Source: an uncultured Prevotellaceae bacterium
Lineage (GTDB): Bacteria > Bacteroidota > Bacteroidia > Bacteroidales > Bacteroidaceae
Direction of reading: 5' to 3'
NCBI GenBank assembly: GCA_900318885.1
Contig: ONMN01000002.1
Location: 1 to 64,000 of the forward strand
Length of the DNA: 64,000 nt
A model generated the notes under the pieces. The model saw only the letters and a program-made list of their open reading frames with translations, was not told the DNA's origin and made no database searches. The position numbers and the translations under genes were made by a program. Shown one piece after another: positions 24,640 through 32,974 of the stretch (position 1 is its first letter; every line of letters starts with the position of its first letter).

Positions 24640-25668
24640 TTATTCCCCTACGTCATTCTTCCTACGACCAAAGAGCACGGCGGCAATGACAGGGGCACCG
24701 ACGAGGGCCGTGACGCTGTTGACGGGTAGGGCTCCCTCGAAGCCCGGCATGCGGGCAATGAAGTTGCATACCAGAGCCAAGGCCGCTCCACATAGGGCAG
24801 TGGCGGGCAATAGTACGCGATGATCGCTGGTGCGGAATAGGGCTCGCGCCAAATGAGGCACGGCCAGTCCGATGAACATGATGGGGCCGCAGTAGGCGGT
24901 GACGATAGCCACCAGAACGCCCGAGCAGACGATAATCAGCATGCGCGCCCGTTGTACATTGAGGCCGAGATTGGCAGCATAGCGTTCGCCCAACAACAGC
25001 ATATTCATGGGTTTTACCAGCAGGAAACTGATGGGCAGCAGGATGCACATCAATACCACGAAAAGCACCATCTCGTCACCCGACACGCGTGAGAAAGAGC
25101 CCAGTCCCCAGACAACGAAAGACTTTACGTCTTCCTCTGGCGACAGGAACTTCAGTACACCGATGATGGCGTTGGCCAGATAGCCGATCATTACACCTAT
25201 TATTAATAAGGTGACGTTGCCCTTCACCTTTTGTGATATCCAAACGATGAGCAGCATCACGGCCAGTGCACCCACGATGGCTGCTACCGACATAGCGGCA
25301 TCGCCAAGGTAACCGAGTCGGCTTAGTGCCACACCGCCAATCTTTCCTGACAGCAGGACCACAAAGGCGACACCAAGTGCTGAACCGTTGCTGATGCCAA
25401 GAACTGACGGACCAGCCAACGGGTTGCGGAAGACGGTTTGCATCTGTAGTCCGCTGACGGCAAGCCCCGCACCGGCTACGATAGCCGTCAACACCTGTGG
25501 CAGGCGTGAACTGATGACGATATTGGTCCATATCTCAGAGTCGGAGCCCGCACCAATCAGGATGCTGCAGACTTCGCCGACAGGGATGCGCACCGTGCCG
25601 AGCAGCAGATTGATGACTACCAGCACGACGATGGATATTAACAGGATGATGAATTTCGATGCTTTCAT
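24640..25668 (-). CDS. FecCD/BtuC-family ABC transporter permease
   Basis: 342 aa, about ten hydrophobic segments, with the FecCD signatures NPLAGPSVLGISNGSALG and GPIMFIGLAVPHLAR. It forms the inner-membrane channel for iron complexes or cobalamin. It overlaps the binding-lipoprotein gene upstream (ATGA), so the two form one unit. No ATPase gene is adjacent. Location inside the cobalamin cluster favours corrinoids as substrate; siderophore or haem uptake is the alternative. Confidence 0.88.
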   Translation of the reverse strand: MKASKFIILLISIVVLVVINLLLGTVRIPVGEVCSILIGAGSDSEIWTNIVISSRLPQVLTAIVAGAGLAVSGLQMQTVFRNPLAGPSVLGISNGSALGVAFVVLLSGKIGGVALSRLGYLGDAAMSVAAIVGALAVMLLIVWISQKVKGNVTLLIIGVMIGYLANAIIGVLKFLSPEEDVKSFVVWGLGSFSRVSGDEMVLFVVLMCILLPISFLLVKPMNMLLLGERYAANLGLNVQRARMLIIVCSGVLVAIVTAYCGPIMFIGLAVPHLARALFRTSDHRVLLPATALCGAALALVCNFIARMPGFEGALPVNSVTALVGAPVIAAVLFGRRKNDVGE

Positions 25669-26783
25669 TTCAACAGGCGGTAGTACTTCGGGGTGTAGTC
25701 GGATTCGACAAGTTCCGGGTGGAAGATAGCCACAAAGTCTTTCAGCAGCACGTCGGGTTCTACGGGAGCAATCTCGTAGTAGGGCTGCTGCTTCATGTTG
25801 CAGTAGATAACCTTTTTCTCCTTAAAGGCCTTGAAGAGTTCGTTACGAGGCTCGCTGGCTTTCAAGGCTTCGTACGAGAACTCACCGGGATAGCTGTTCA
25901 GGATGCGCCAGTAGTCGGCATTGGCCGAGAGGGCATACATCTTTTCAAACTCCAGATTCTCGCCACTAGTCTCTTCGTCGTTGATGACGTAGTCAGCACC
26001 GGCATCGCGGAAAATCTGCGCCAGATAGTTTTTGCCACCTACGGCATGCCATGTGCCGTAATGCATCTCGCCGCTAGTAACGGTGGGCTTTTGGCCATTA
26101 GCTGTTAGCTGTTGGCATTTTGCCTTTAGGTCGTTATAGCGCTTTTCGATACCGGCAAACAGTTCGTTGGCCTCGCGTTCCTTGCCGATAAACATGCCGA
26201 CGAACTTCACCCATTCAGCCTGTCCCAGTGGGTCGAGCTCCTTATAGCCCAAGTGGGGCACTAGCGTGATTTTCGTCTCCTTGATGGCATCGTAGCCGCC
26301 ACGCTTTGAGGGCGAAATGAAGATGACGTCGGGATTAGCTGCCAGCACCAGTTCGGTATCGAACTCTCCCTCCATACCAATTTTTACTATCTTGCCGTCT
26401 TTTACGCGCTGCAGGATGTCTTTGTCGAACAGGTTCTTTGTGCCCGTAATGCCCTTTACAACATCGTGGGCATCAAGCACGGTGAAGTTCGACAATTGCA
26501 AGGCCGTCATACAGATGGTGTTCTTGATAGGTACACGCACCTTCGTATAACCGTTGGGCACTTCTGCGTCGTAGGCACTAACCAAGGCAAAGTGCTCGTG
26601 CTTGCCCACATCCACCAAACGAATGTCAGCGGAGTCGCGAACGCTGAACCCCGTGGCGTACTTTACGTCGATAGTGACAATGGAATCACTCGAAGCCTCG
26701 TCGGCATTTTGCGATGTGGCTTTCTTGCCCGAACAGGCGCAAAGTAGGGCAGCAATTGCCAAGAAAATGACAGATTTCTTCAT
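25665..26783 (-). CDS. Periplasmic substrate-binding lipoprotein of the FecCD transporter (BtuF-like)
   Basis: Lipoprotein signal MKKSVIFLAIAALLCAC, then a class III binding-protein fold (VVKGITGTKNLF, NPDVIFISPSKRGG, GGKNYLAQIF). It should capture the ligand and deliver it to the permease encoded next. The ATG giving MKKS is chosen over one four codons upstream. A 7-bp repeat (26091-26124) inserts LTANGQKPT near residue 225. It is divergent from cobS with a palindromic promoter region between, supporting a corrinoid role. Confidence 0.85.
   Translation of the reverse strand: MKKSVIFLAIAALLCACSGKKATSQNADEASSDSIVTIDVKYATGFSVRDSADIRLVDVGKHEHFALVSAYDAEVPNGYTKVRVPIKNTICMTALQLSNFTVLDAHDVVKGITGTKNLFDKDILQRVKDGKIVKIGMEGEFDTELVLAANPDVIFISPSKRGGYDAIKETKITLVPHLGYKELDPLGQAEWVKFVGMFIGKEREANELFAGIEKRYNDLKAKCQQLTANGQKPTVTSGEMHYGTWHAVGGKNYLAQIFRDAGADYVINDEETSGENLEFEKMYALSANADYWRILNSYPGEFSYEALKASEPRNELFKAFKEKKVIYCNMKQQPYYEIAPVEPDVLLKDFVAIFHPELVESDYTPKYYRLLK
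26091..26124 (+). repeat. 7-bp repeat inside the binding-lipoprotein gene
   Basis: TAGCTGT occurs twice in tandem with degenerate flanking units (GGCCAT, TGGCAT). It encodes a hydrophilic insert between two helices. Confidence 0.6.
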
Positions 26784-26812
26784 TTCTATTTGCATATATT
26801 TCGTATTTACCT

Positions 26813-26846
26813 TGCAAAGTTACGAATTTATTTTGTAACTTTGCAA
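26813..26846. promoter_or_regulatory. Palindromic divergent promoters of btuF-like gene and cobS
   Basis: TTGCAAAGTTAC (26813-26824) and GTAACTTTGCAA (26835-26846) form a perfect 12-bp inverted repeat. Each arm contains a -7 box TAACTTTG: 26836-26843 on plus for cobS, 26815-26822 on minus for the binding protein. Their centres are 21 bp apart, so each polymerase would cover the other promoter. Confidence 0.7.
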
Positions 26847-26861
26847 ACAAATAGCAACAAT

Positions 26862-27641
26862 ATGCAAATAAATATTGACCAGACACGATGGTATGACCGC
26901 ATTTGGGCGTCGTTTATCTTTTTTACACGACTGCCTTTCTGGCGACTGCACCAACCAGCGCAGGAGTGTTATAAGACGGTGGTGGAGCATTGGCCGCTGA
27001 CGGGTTGGCTCACGGGTGGGCTGATGGCTGCAACGCTATGGGTGGGCAGCATGTATCTGCCTTACGCGGTGGCAGTGCTATTGGCAATCGTTGTCCGCTT
27101 GCTTGTGACAGGTGCCTTGCATGAAGACGGACTGGCGGATTTCCTTGATGGCTTTGGGGGCGGAGGCTCTGACCGCGACCGCATCCTCACCATCATGAAA
27201 GACTCGCACATTGGCACGTATGGTGTCATCGGACTCATCCTATACCATCTTTTATTAGCGGCAACGCTCCTGTCGATGACGCCCACGATGGCGGCACTGA
27301 CGATTCTGGCAGCATCACCTTATGCACGCATGGTGACGGCACAGCTCATCATGATGATGCCATATGCCCGACGGGAAGAAGACGCGAAGGCCAAGACCGT
27401 TTATCGCAAGATGGACTGGCGTGCAGGCGTCGGCCTCGCCATACAAGGACTGTTGCCGATGGGGCTATATCTGTGGTATACAGAGCTGCCTTGGGAACTG
27501 GTCATCTTCCTGCCTTGCATCGTGATGTATTTCCTCTATCTGCTTATTTGGAACAAGCTTCGTGGCTATACGGGTGACTGTTGTGGAGCGGTGTGCCTGT
27601 TGGTAGAACTGGCAGTTTATTTAGTTGTTTGTGCCCTATGA
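26862..27641 (+). CDS. cobS: Adenosylcobinamide-GDP ribazoletransferase
   Basis: The last assembly step: joins alpha-ribazole (phosphate) to adenosylcobinamide-GDP. An integral membrane protein with about six to eight hydrophobic segments and the conserved TGALHEDGLADFLDGFGGG region. The ATG at 26862 follows the promoter; the longer frame from 26790 would begin upstream of it and is rejected. cobS-cobU-cobT form one unit; the stop overlaps the cobU ATG. Confidence 0.94.
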   Translation: MQINIDQTRWYDRIWASFIFFTRLPFWRLHQPAQECYKTVVEHWPLTGWLTGGLMAATLWVGSMYLPYAVAVLLAIVVRLLVTGALHEDGLADFLDGFGGGGSDRDRILTIMKDSHIGTYGVIGLILYHLLLAATLLSMTPTMAALTILAASPYARMVTAQLIMMMPYARREEDAKAKTVYRKMDWRAGVGLAIQGLLPMGLYLWYTELPWELVIFLPCIVMYFLYLLIWNKLRGYTGDCCGAVCLLVELAVYLVVCAL

Positions 27642-28147
27642 AAAAGATCATTCTAATTACTGGCGGCCAACGTTCGGGCAAAAGTACAAAAGCCGAGGAA
27701 TTGGCGTTAAGCCTATCGGATAGTCCCGTGTATGTGGCTACTGCCAAGGTGTGGGACGACGAGTTCCGTGAACGCGTCCGCCGTCACCAAGAGCGACGTG
27801 GCCCTCAATGGACGAATATCGAGGAGGAAATCCATCTGAGCCGTCACAACCTGACGGGTAGGGTGGTGGTCATCGATTGTGTGACGTTGTGGCTTACGAA
27901 CTTCTTCTTTGCAAACGACTCCAACGTCGACAAATCGTTAGAGTTGGCAAAGGCTGAGTTTGACGCCTTTACCAATCACGATGCTACCTATATATTTGTA
28001 ACCAACGAGATAGGTTTGGGTGGCGTCAGCGAGAATGCCCTTCAGCGCAGGTTTACTGACCTACAGGGTTGGATGAATCAGTATATTGCGCAGAAGGCTG
28101 ATGAAGTTATACTGATGGTGAGTGGAATACCTGTAAAGGTAAAATAA
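27638..28147 (+). CDS. cobU: Adenosylcobinamide kinase / guanylyltransferase
   Basis: Phosphorylates cobinamide and transfers GMP from GTP. P-loop GGQRSGKSTKAEELA near the N-terminus, the RVRRHQERR segment containing the GMP-accepting histidine region, and TNEIGLGGVSENALQRRF near residue 125. At 169 aa it is slightly shorter than the ~180 of enterobacteria. The ATG at 27638 is in an ATGA overlap with cobS. Confidence 0.95.
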   Translation: MKKIILITGGQRSGKSTKAEELALSLSDSPVYVATAKVWDDEFRERVRRHQERRGPQWTNIEEEIHLSRHNLTGRVVVIDCVTLWLTNFFFANDSNVDKSLELAKAEFDAFTNHDATYIFVTNEIGLGGVSENALQRRFTDLQGWMNQYIAQKADEVILMVSGIPVKVK

Positions 28148-28181
28148 GGACGTGATTACGTTATAACGATATAACGACAAC
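28148..28181 (+). repeat. 8-bp degenerate repeat in the cobU-cobT spacer
   Basis: TTATAACG and ATATAACG are adjacent, with CGTTAT/ATAACG able to form a small hairpin. It resembles the array at 31621-31680. Confidence 0.4.
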
Positions 28182-29231
28182 ATGAATAGAACATTCGACA
28201 TTCATCCTGTAGACCGCTCGATGCAGGCGGCGATACAAGCAAAGATCGATAACCTGAATAAACCCAAAGGTTCGTTAGGACGATTGGAAGAGTTGGCGAT
28301 GCAGGTGTGTCTGATTCAGCAGACCTTAGAGCCTTCGTTGGCGCATCCTTGTCATCTGCTTTTGGGTGGCGATCATGGTATTGAACGCGAGGGCGTGAGT
28401 GTATCGCCCCGTGAAGTCACCTGGCAACAGATGATTAATTTCACCCGTGGCGGTGGCGGCGTCAATATGTTTTGCCGTCAGCATGGCTTTAAGTTGCGTG
28501 TTGTGGATGTGGGTGTTGACTACGACCTGTCGAACGTTCCAGGAATTATTGACCGTAAGATAGCCTGCGGCACCAAGAACTTCCTGTATGAACCCGCCAT
28601 GGGTGAAGAGGAATTTAATCAGGCGATTGCCGTGGGCGTCGATTTAGTTGACGATTGCATTGCTGAGGGTTGTCGCATCCTTTGCATTGGAGAAATGGGC
28701 ATTGGCAATACCTCGCCTTCGAGCATCTGGATGAGTCTGTTTGGTGATATTCCGTTGAAGGAGTGCATCGGTGCTGGCGCTGGTCTTAATAACGATGGCA
28801 TTCGACATAAATACGAGGTACTTTCGAAGACCCTCAAAAACTATCGCGCTGCCATACCTCAACCGTCAGCCATCAGCCCTCTTGCATATTTCGGTGGTTT
28901 CGAAATGATTGCTGCTATTGGCGCCATGCTTCGCGCTGCCGAGCAACACCTTGTTATATTAGTTGACGGCTTTATCATGACGGCCTGTGCTCTGGCGACT
29001 ATCCGTCTCTATCCTGACTCGCAAGACTACATGATATTCACGCATTGTGGCGACGAGAGCGGTCACAAGATGATGCTTGACATGGTGGATGCCAAGCCCT
29101 TGTTGCATTTGGGACTGCGATTAGGCGAAGGAACAGGTGCCTTATGCGCGTTTCCCATCATTGATTCCGCTGTTCGGATGATGAACGAGATGAACAACTT
29201 CCAGAACGCGAAGATTACGAAATACTTCTAA
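28182..29231 (+). CDS. cobT: Nicotinate-nucleotide-dimethylbenzimidazole phosphoribosyltransferase
   Basis: Makes alpha-ribazole 5'-phosphate from a lower-ligand base and nicotinate mononucleotide. Motifs: NKPKGSLGRLEELA, GGDHGIEREGVS, GEMGIGNTS and the C-terminal LGEGTGALCAFP with the catalytic glutamate. 349 aa is the normal length. A short QPSAISP insert near residue 228 is encoded by two copies of a TCAGCCN heptamer (28866-28881). The specificity for dimethylbenzimidazole or another base cannot be told from sequence. Confidence 0.95.
   Translation: MNRTFDIHPVDRSMQAAIQAKIDNLNKPKGSLGRLEELAMQVCLIQQTLEPSLAHPCHLLLGGDHGIEREGVSVSPREVTWQQMINFTRGGGGVNMFCRQHGFKLRVVDVGVDYDLSNVPGIIDRKIACGTKNFLYEPAMGEEEFNQAIAVGVDLVDDCIAEGCRILCIGEMGIGNTSPSSIWMSLFGDIPLKECIGAGAGLNNDGIRHKYEVLSKTLKNYRAAIPQPSAISPLAYFGGFEMIAAIGAMLRAAEQHLVILVDGFIMTACALATIRLYPDSQDYMIFTHCGDESGHKMMLDMVDAKPLLHLGLRLGEGTGALCAFPIIDSAVRMMNEMNNFQNAKITKYF
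28866..28881 (+). repeat. 16-bp repeat shared with the phosphatase gene
   Basis: TCAGCCATCAGCCCTC is identical to 44833-44848 in the inositol monophosphatase gene. In both genes it encodes Ser-Ala-Ile-Ser-Pro in a variable segment. Confidence 0.7.
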
Positions 29232-29234
29232 CCG

Positions 29235-30194
29235 CTATAACTTTACACTCGAGATGTCCACGAGGCCATTCACGATGGCATAGATGGTGAGGCCCGCTGG
29301 AGAGTGGATCTGTAATTTGCGCGCAATGTTGCGGCGATGGGTGATGACGGTATTGACGGAGATGCACAATCGATCGGCAATTTCCTTGTTCTGCAGTCCT
29401 TGCACAACACCGATGATGACATCGCGTTCGCGGTCGCTGAGTGCCTCGTTGGCGTCCTGTCCGCTCTTGAACACCATTTGCGAAATGTTCTTCGAGACGT
29501 CCTCCCGATTGGTGGTGCGTTCAAGACGCTTGATGGCAGGTGTGAAGATATGGTCCTCGACCTCTGCGTGTTGGCGCAACCATTCCTCGTTGTTGTAGAT
29601 GTCGTACAGCGTTGCCGTCAGTTGGTTGTTACGATGTGCATCGGCTGGCAAGTACTTGATAATCATGAGTTTCAGTTCGCGCAGCTTCTTGTCCGTCTGT
29701 TCGTGGTGCTTCGAGAAGGTCTCGACGTTATAGTCGTTCATAGGACGGCCCTCGAGCAGTGATTCGACATAGGGGAAGAGCGTTTTCTCCTCGTATTTCA
29801 TGTGGCGACGAATCTCCTGTGCATACTCCTCATACAGTTTCATGATGAGCATGCCCAGTGCATCGTTCTCGCTGATGCTTTCCTGTAACTCGCGACGGAT
29901 GAAGGGCAGTTGGAAGTCAAGATAATATGTGTGGCTGGCTTTCAGATAATGCAACAGCGTAGGCACGTTGATTTGTTCGTCATCCTCATAAGTGGTGATG
30001 TCGTTCAGTTGTGCGTTGACTACTGCCAGGAAGGTGTAGGTATCCACTCCGTTCATCTGGCATGTCTCGCTGACCGTCTTGTCGCCAAAACCCAGGTTAA
30101 TGCCAAACGAACCCAATGCCTGCAACACACTGTAGTTGTCCTTGATGAGCGTTATCATCTTGTCGCCCGCCTCATACATCTTCACGTTCTTCAT
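29235..30194 (-). CDS. Hemerythrin-domain protein with LuxR-type DNA-binding domain
   Basis: A cytosolic regulator that probably senses oxygen or nitric oxide through a di-iron hemerythrin fold. An N-terminal ScdA/DUF542-like segment (about 10-60) has GINLGFGDKTV where that family usually has a Cys pair. The hemerythrin domain (about 80-240) has candidate ligands in ASHTYYLD, RRHMKYEEKTLFPY, KHHEQTD and RQHAEVEDHIF. The C-terminal helix-turn-helix (LSDRERDVIIGVVQGLQNKEIADRL) is of LuxR type. The ATG at 30194 is chosen because the upstream one overlaps the -7 box. Divergent from the porin-imelysin operon. Confidence 0.85.
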   Translation of the reverse strand: MKNVKMYEAGDKMITLIKDNYSVLQALGSFGINLGFGDKTVSETCQMNGVDTYTFLAVVNAQLNDITTYEDDEQINVPTLLHYLKASHTYYLDFQLPFIRRELQESISENDALGMLIMKLYEEYAQEIRRHMKYEEKTLFPYVESLLEGRPMNDYNVETFSKHHEQTDKKLRELKLMIIKYLPADAHRNNQLTATLYDIYNNEEWLRQHAEVEDHIFTPAIKRLERTTNREDVSKNISQMVFKSGQDANEALSDRERDVIIGVVQGLQNKEIADRLCISVNTVITHRRNIARKLQIHSPAGLTIYAIVNGLVDISSVKL

Positions 30195-30224
30195 CTTGCG
30201 TACCTTATTAATAATTTGACGGTG

Positions 30225-30232
30225 CAAAATTA
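30225..30232 (-). promoter_or_regulatory. -7 box of the hemerythrin-LuxR regulator
   Basis: TAATTTTG on the minus strand, with ATTG (30253-30256) 20 nt upstream as an imperfect -33. The start would give a leader of about 25 nt. Confidence 0.55.
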
Positions 30233-30310
30233 ATCATTTTCCATGAAACATGCAATAGTCCTGAAGGCATTTCATTATTTTTAGGTATTGTGGTTTTTGT
30301 TGAAACTCCT

Positions 30311-30318
30311 TACCTTTG
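30311..30318 (+). promoter_or_regulatory. -7 box of the porin-imelysin operon
   Basis: TACCTTTG, 27 nt before the ATG, with ATTG (30287-30290) 20 nt upstream as an imperfect -33. It is divergent from the regulator promoter, with about 80 bp between the two -7 boxes. Confidence 0.55.
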
Positions 30319-30345
30319 CAGCCGGAATTGAAAGTGTATGTGAAA

Positions 30346-31620
30346 ATGAAAAGAATTGGATTCGCATTATTTGTATTTGTTAGTTTAAACTGCTGGGCGG
30401 GAAACGACGGAGACAGTATCCGTCGCTCACGCCTTAGCGTAGGAGGCTATGGCGAGGCGGTGTTCTCGCGTAATTTCTATAGTGACCATGTAAGCCGCTA
30501 CAGTCAACCCGAGGAACACAAGAACGACCCCAGTCACGGACGTTTCGACATTCCCCACGCAGTCATCTATTTAGGTTACGACTTCGGCAAGGGCTGGACG
30601 TTCGGTACCGAGATAGAGTTCGAACACGGAGGCAACGGCATTGCTTACGAGAAGGAAGACGAGGAAGGCGGAGAATGGGAACAGGAGACCGAGAAAGGCG
30701 GTGAGGTAGAACTGGAACAATTCTGGATTCAGAAGTCGTTCTCTCGTGCCGTCAATGTCCGCGCTGGACATATCGTGGTGCCTGTCGGCTTGACCAACGC
30801 CCACCACGAACCGCTGAGTTTCTTTACCGTCTATCGTCCTGAGGGCGAGAGCACTATTATGCCCTGTACGTGGCACCAGACGGGCGTATCGCTGTGGGGC
30901 CGATATAAGGACTTCCGCTACGAGGCGCAGTTCGTGGCAGGTCTGAATGCCGACAACTTCACCAACGTCGGGTGGATTAAGAAAGGCCATAAGTCACCAC
31001 TGGAGTTCGACGTTGCCAATAAGTATGGCGTATCTCTTCGTCTGGATAACTACACTGTTCCTGGCTTGCGCATAGGACTCAGCGGATACTATGGTCATAG
31101 CATCGGAAACAGCTATCCGCGCAATGCCAATGGCGTGGATGCGGAATACAAAGGCGTAGTGGCTATTGGTGCCTTCGACTTCACGTATAAAGCCCACAAC
31201 TGGATTGTTCGCGGACAGGCCGACTATGGCTATCTGGGTGATGCAGAACAACTGAAATATGTGTATAACCGCCTGAACTCGAAGTCGCCTTACAAGCACT
31301 CGGCCTTTGTGTCGAAGAATGCCTATGCTGTGGGTATCGAAGCTGGTTACGACGTGTTCTCGCAGATTGCATCGATGCGTGAGGACAATCAGAAACTGTA
31401 TGTCTTCGGTCGCTACGAAGCATATAACCCCTACGCCAGCAATACCAAGGGTACGGCCTACGACTATACTGCCGTAAAGCGTATGGCATTTGGTGTGAAC
31501 TATCATCCCGTGCCGCAAGTAGTCATCAAGGCCGAATACTCGAAGCGGTTTCTCAAGTCCATCTACAACGATGAACCCAGCATCAATATCGGAGTGGCGT
31601 ATGAGGGATTTTTCCTTTAA
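30346..31620 (+). CDS. Outer-membrane porin-like beta-barrel protein
   Basis: 424 aa with a signal peptide ending at LNCWAG. The rest is a run of amphipathic strands (SVGGYGEAVFSRNF, HAVIYLGYDFGKGWTFGTEIEFEHG) ending in a terminal aromatic residue pair, as in OprP/OprO-like or generic Bacteroidota porins. An acidic insert (KEDEEGGEWEQETEKGGE) is in an early loop and could bind cations. First gene of the operon with imelysin, di-haem lipoprotein and CcsA; substrate unknown. Confidence 0.8.
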   Translation: MKRIGFALFVFVSLNCWAGNDGDSIRRSRLSVGGYGEAVFSRNFYSDHVSRYSQPEEHKNDPSHGRFDIPHAVIYLGYDFGKGWTFGTEIEFEHGGNGIAYEKEDEEGGEWEQETEKGGEVELEQFWIQKSFSRAVNVRAGHIVVPVGLTNAHHEPLSFFTVYRPEGESTIMPCTWHQTGVSLWGRYKDFRYEAQFVAGLNADNFTNVGWIKKGHKSPLEFDVANKYGVSLRLDNYTVPGLRIGLSGYYGHSIGNSYPRNANGVDAEYKGVVAIGAFDFTYKAHNWIVRGQADYGYLGDAEQLKYVYNRLNSKSPYKHSAFVSKNAYAVGIEAGYDVFSQIASMREDNQKLYVFGRYEAYNPYASNTKGTAYDYTAVKRMAFGVNYHPVPQVVIKAEYSKRFLKSIYNDEPSINIGVAYEGFFL

Positions 31621-31680
31621 TCGGAATCACGAAATAATCGGAATAACGAAATAACGAAATCACGGAATAACGAAATAATA
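31621..31680 (+). repeat. 8-bp degenerate tandem array between porin and imelysin genes
   Basis: About six copies of an 8-bp unit close to AATAACGA or AATCACGG. It fills the 75-bp spacer and has no coding role. Confidence 0.75.
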
Positions 31681-31695
31681 ATAATAGAAAAAGAA

Positions 31696-32955
31696 ATGAA
31701 AAAGATTATTTACTCTTTGGCCCTGATGATGGGCATGATGACATTCGCTGCCTGTAGCAGTGACAGCGACAACAACAACGACAATGTCGACAAGTACAAA
31801 GACCGCTCATATGGTACAGCGGCCATTGATGCCTGTGGTGATGTCGTAAACCAGTTTGAGGCAGCCAATAAGGTGATTGCTCAGGCAAATCTGACCGCAG
31901 AGCAGGAGGAATATCTGCGTCAGGTACTGACAGGATTGGTTAGCAATGTAATCATTCCTACATACACCAATCTGGCTAATGACGTGGAAGATTTGGAGAA
32001 GACCCTCAACGGTCTGACCGTCAATACCATTACCCAGGCACAGATTGATAAGGCGTGCACAGACTTCAAGGCTGCACGACTGAACTGGGAACAATCGGAG
32101 GCTTTCCTTATGGGTGCTGCCAGCGATTTCGACATCGACCCCACCATCGATTCTTGGCCTTTGAACCGTACGCTGTTGCTGAGCTATTTCAACAACGGCA
32201 TGGACGAAGAGATGCTTGAAGATGCCACCATTCTCGGTTTCCACGCTCTGGAGTTCATCCTGTTCCGCGACGGTCAGCCTCGTAAGGTTGCCGAGTTGCA
32301 GGGTAACGACACCTACAAGAATTTCGAGAAGGTCAGCGGTGCTCAGGAATTGGCATACGCCCAGACCATCTGCAAGCTTCTGAAAGAGCGTTGCTTCCAG
32401 TTGCAGGTCGCCTGGGAGGGAGAAACCGCTCAGAATGCCAACCGCGTCAATGTTGTCAAGGCTGCCGGACTCGACTACACCACTGAGGCCGGTCTGAGCT
32501 ATGGCACCAATCTTATTACGGCAGGCTTTGATGGCAGTAAGAGTACGTTCAGCTCACTGAAGGCCGCTGTTGCACAGGTGTTGAGTAATGATGAGGGTTC
32601 GTGTGTGGCTATTGCCAACGAGGTTGGTACTGCCAAGATTGCCAATCCTTTCTCTGCTGGCGACGTGTCTTACGTGGAGTCCCCCTATAGCTACAACTCC
32701 ATCAAGGACTTCCAGGACAACATCCGCTCTATCCGTAATGTGTGGTATGGCAGCACCAACGGCAATGCAGCCAGCGTTTGTTTCAATGGCTTCTTTGCCA
32801 GTGTCAACAAGAATGATGTTAACACCAAGGTTACTGGTGCTTTCAATGATGCCATCAATAAGATTGGTGCGATGCCAGCTCCTTTCGTGAAGTACTGCTG
32901 CACCATCTGGAACATCAACTTCGAGGATGATGAGGATTGGGAGACAGAAGAATAA
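31696..32955 (+). CDS. Imelysin-family (M75) lipoprotein
   Basis: Lipoprotein signal MKKIIYSLALMMGMMTFAAC with lipidated Cys20 and an Asp/Asn/Ser-rich linker. The helical imelysin fold carries the family GxHxxE motif as GFHALEF (about residues 181-187). Imelysin proteins are iron-regulated and are thought to bind iron or haem at the cell surface; peptidase activity is doubtful. Followed after 19 bp by a di-haem protein, the same pairing known from iron-regulated operons in Pseudomonas and Vibrio. Confidence 0.9.
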   Translation: MKKIIYSLALMMGMMTFAACSSDSDNNNDNVDKYKDRSYGTAAIDACGDVVNQFEAANKVIAQANLTAEQEEYLRQVLTGLVSNVIIPTYTNLANDVEDLEKTLNGLTVNTITQAQIDKACTDFKAARLNWEQSEAFLMGAASDFDIDPTIDSWPLNRTLLLSYFNNGMDEEMLEDATILGFHALEFILFRDGQPRKVAELQGNDTYKNFEKVSGAQELAYAQTICKLLKERCFQLQVAWEGETAQNANRVNVVKAAGLDYTTEAGLSYGTNLITAGFDGSKSTFSSLKAAVAQVLSNDEGSCVAIANEVGTAKIANPFSAGDVSYVESPYSYNSIKDFQDNIRSIRNVWYGSTNGNAASVCFNGFFASVNKNDVNTKVTGAFNDAINKIGAMPAPFVKYCCTIWNINFEDDEDWETEE

Positions 32956-32974
32956 TCATTAACAGACATCAAAT

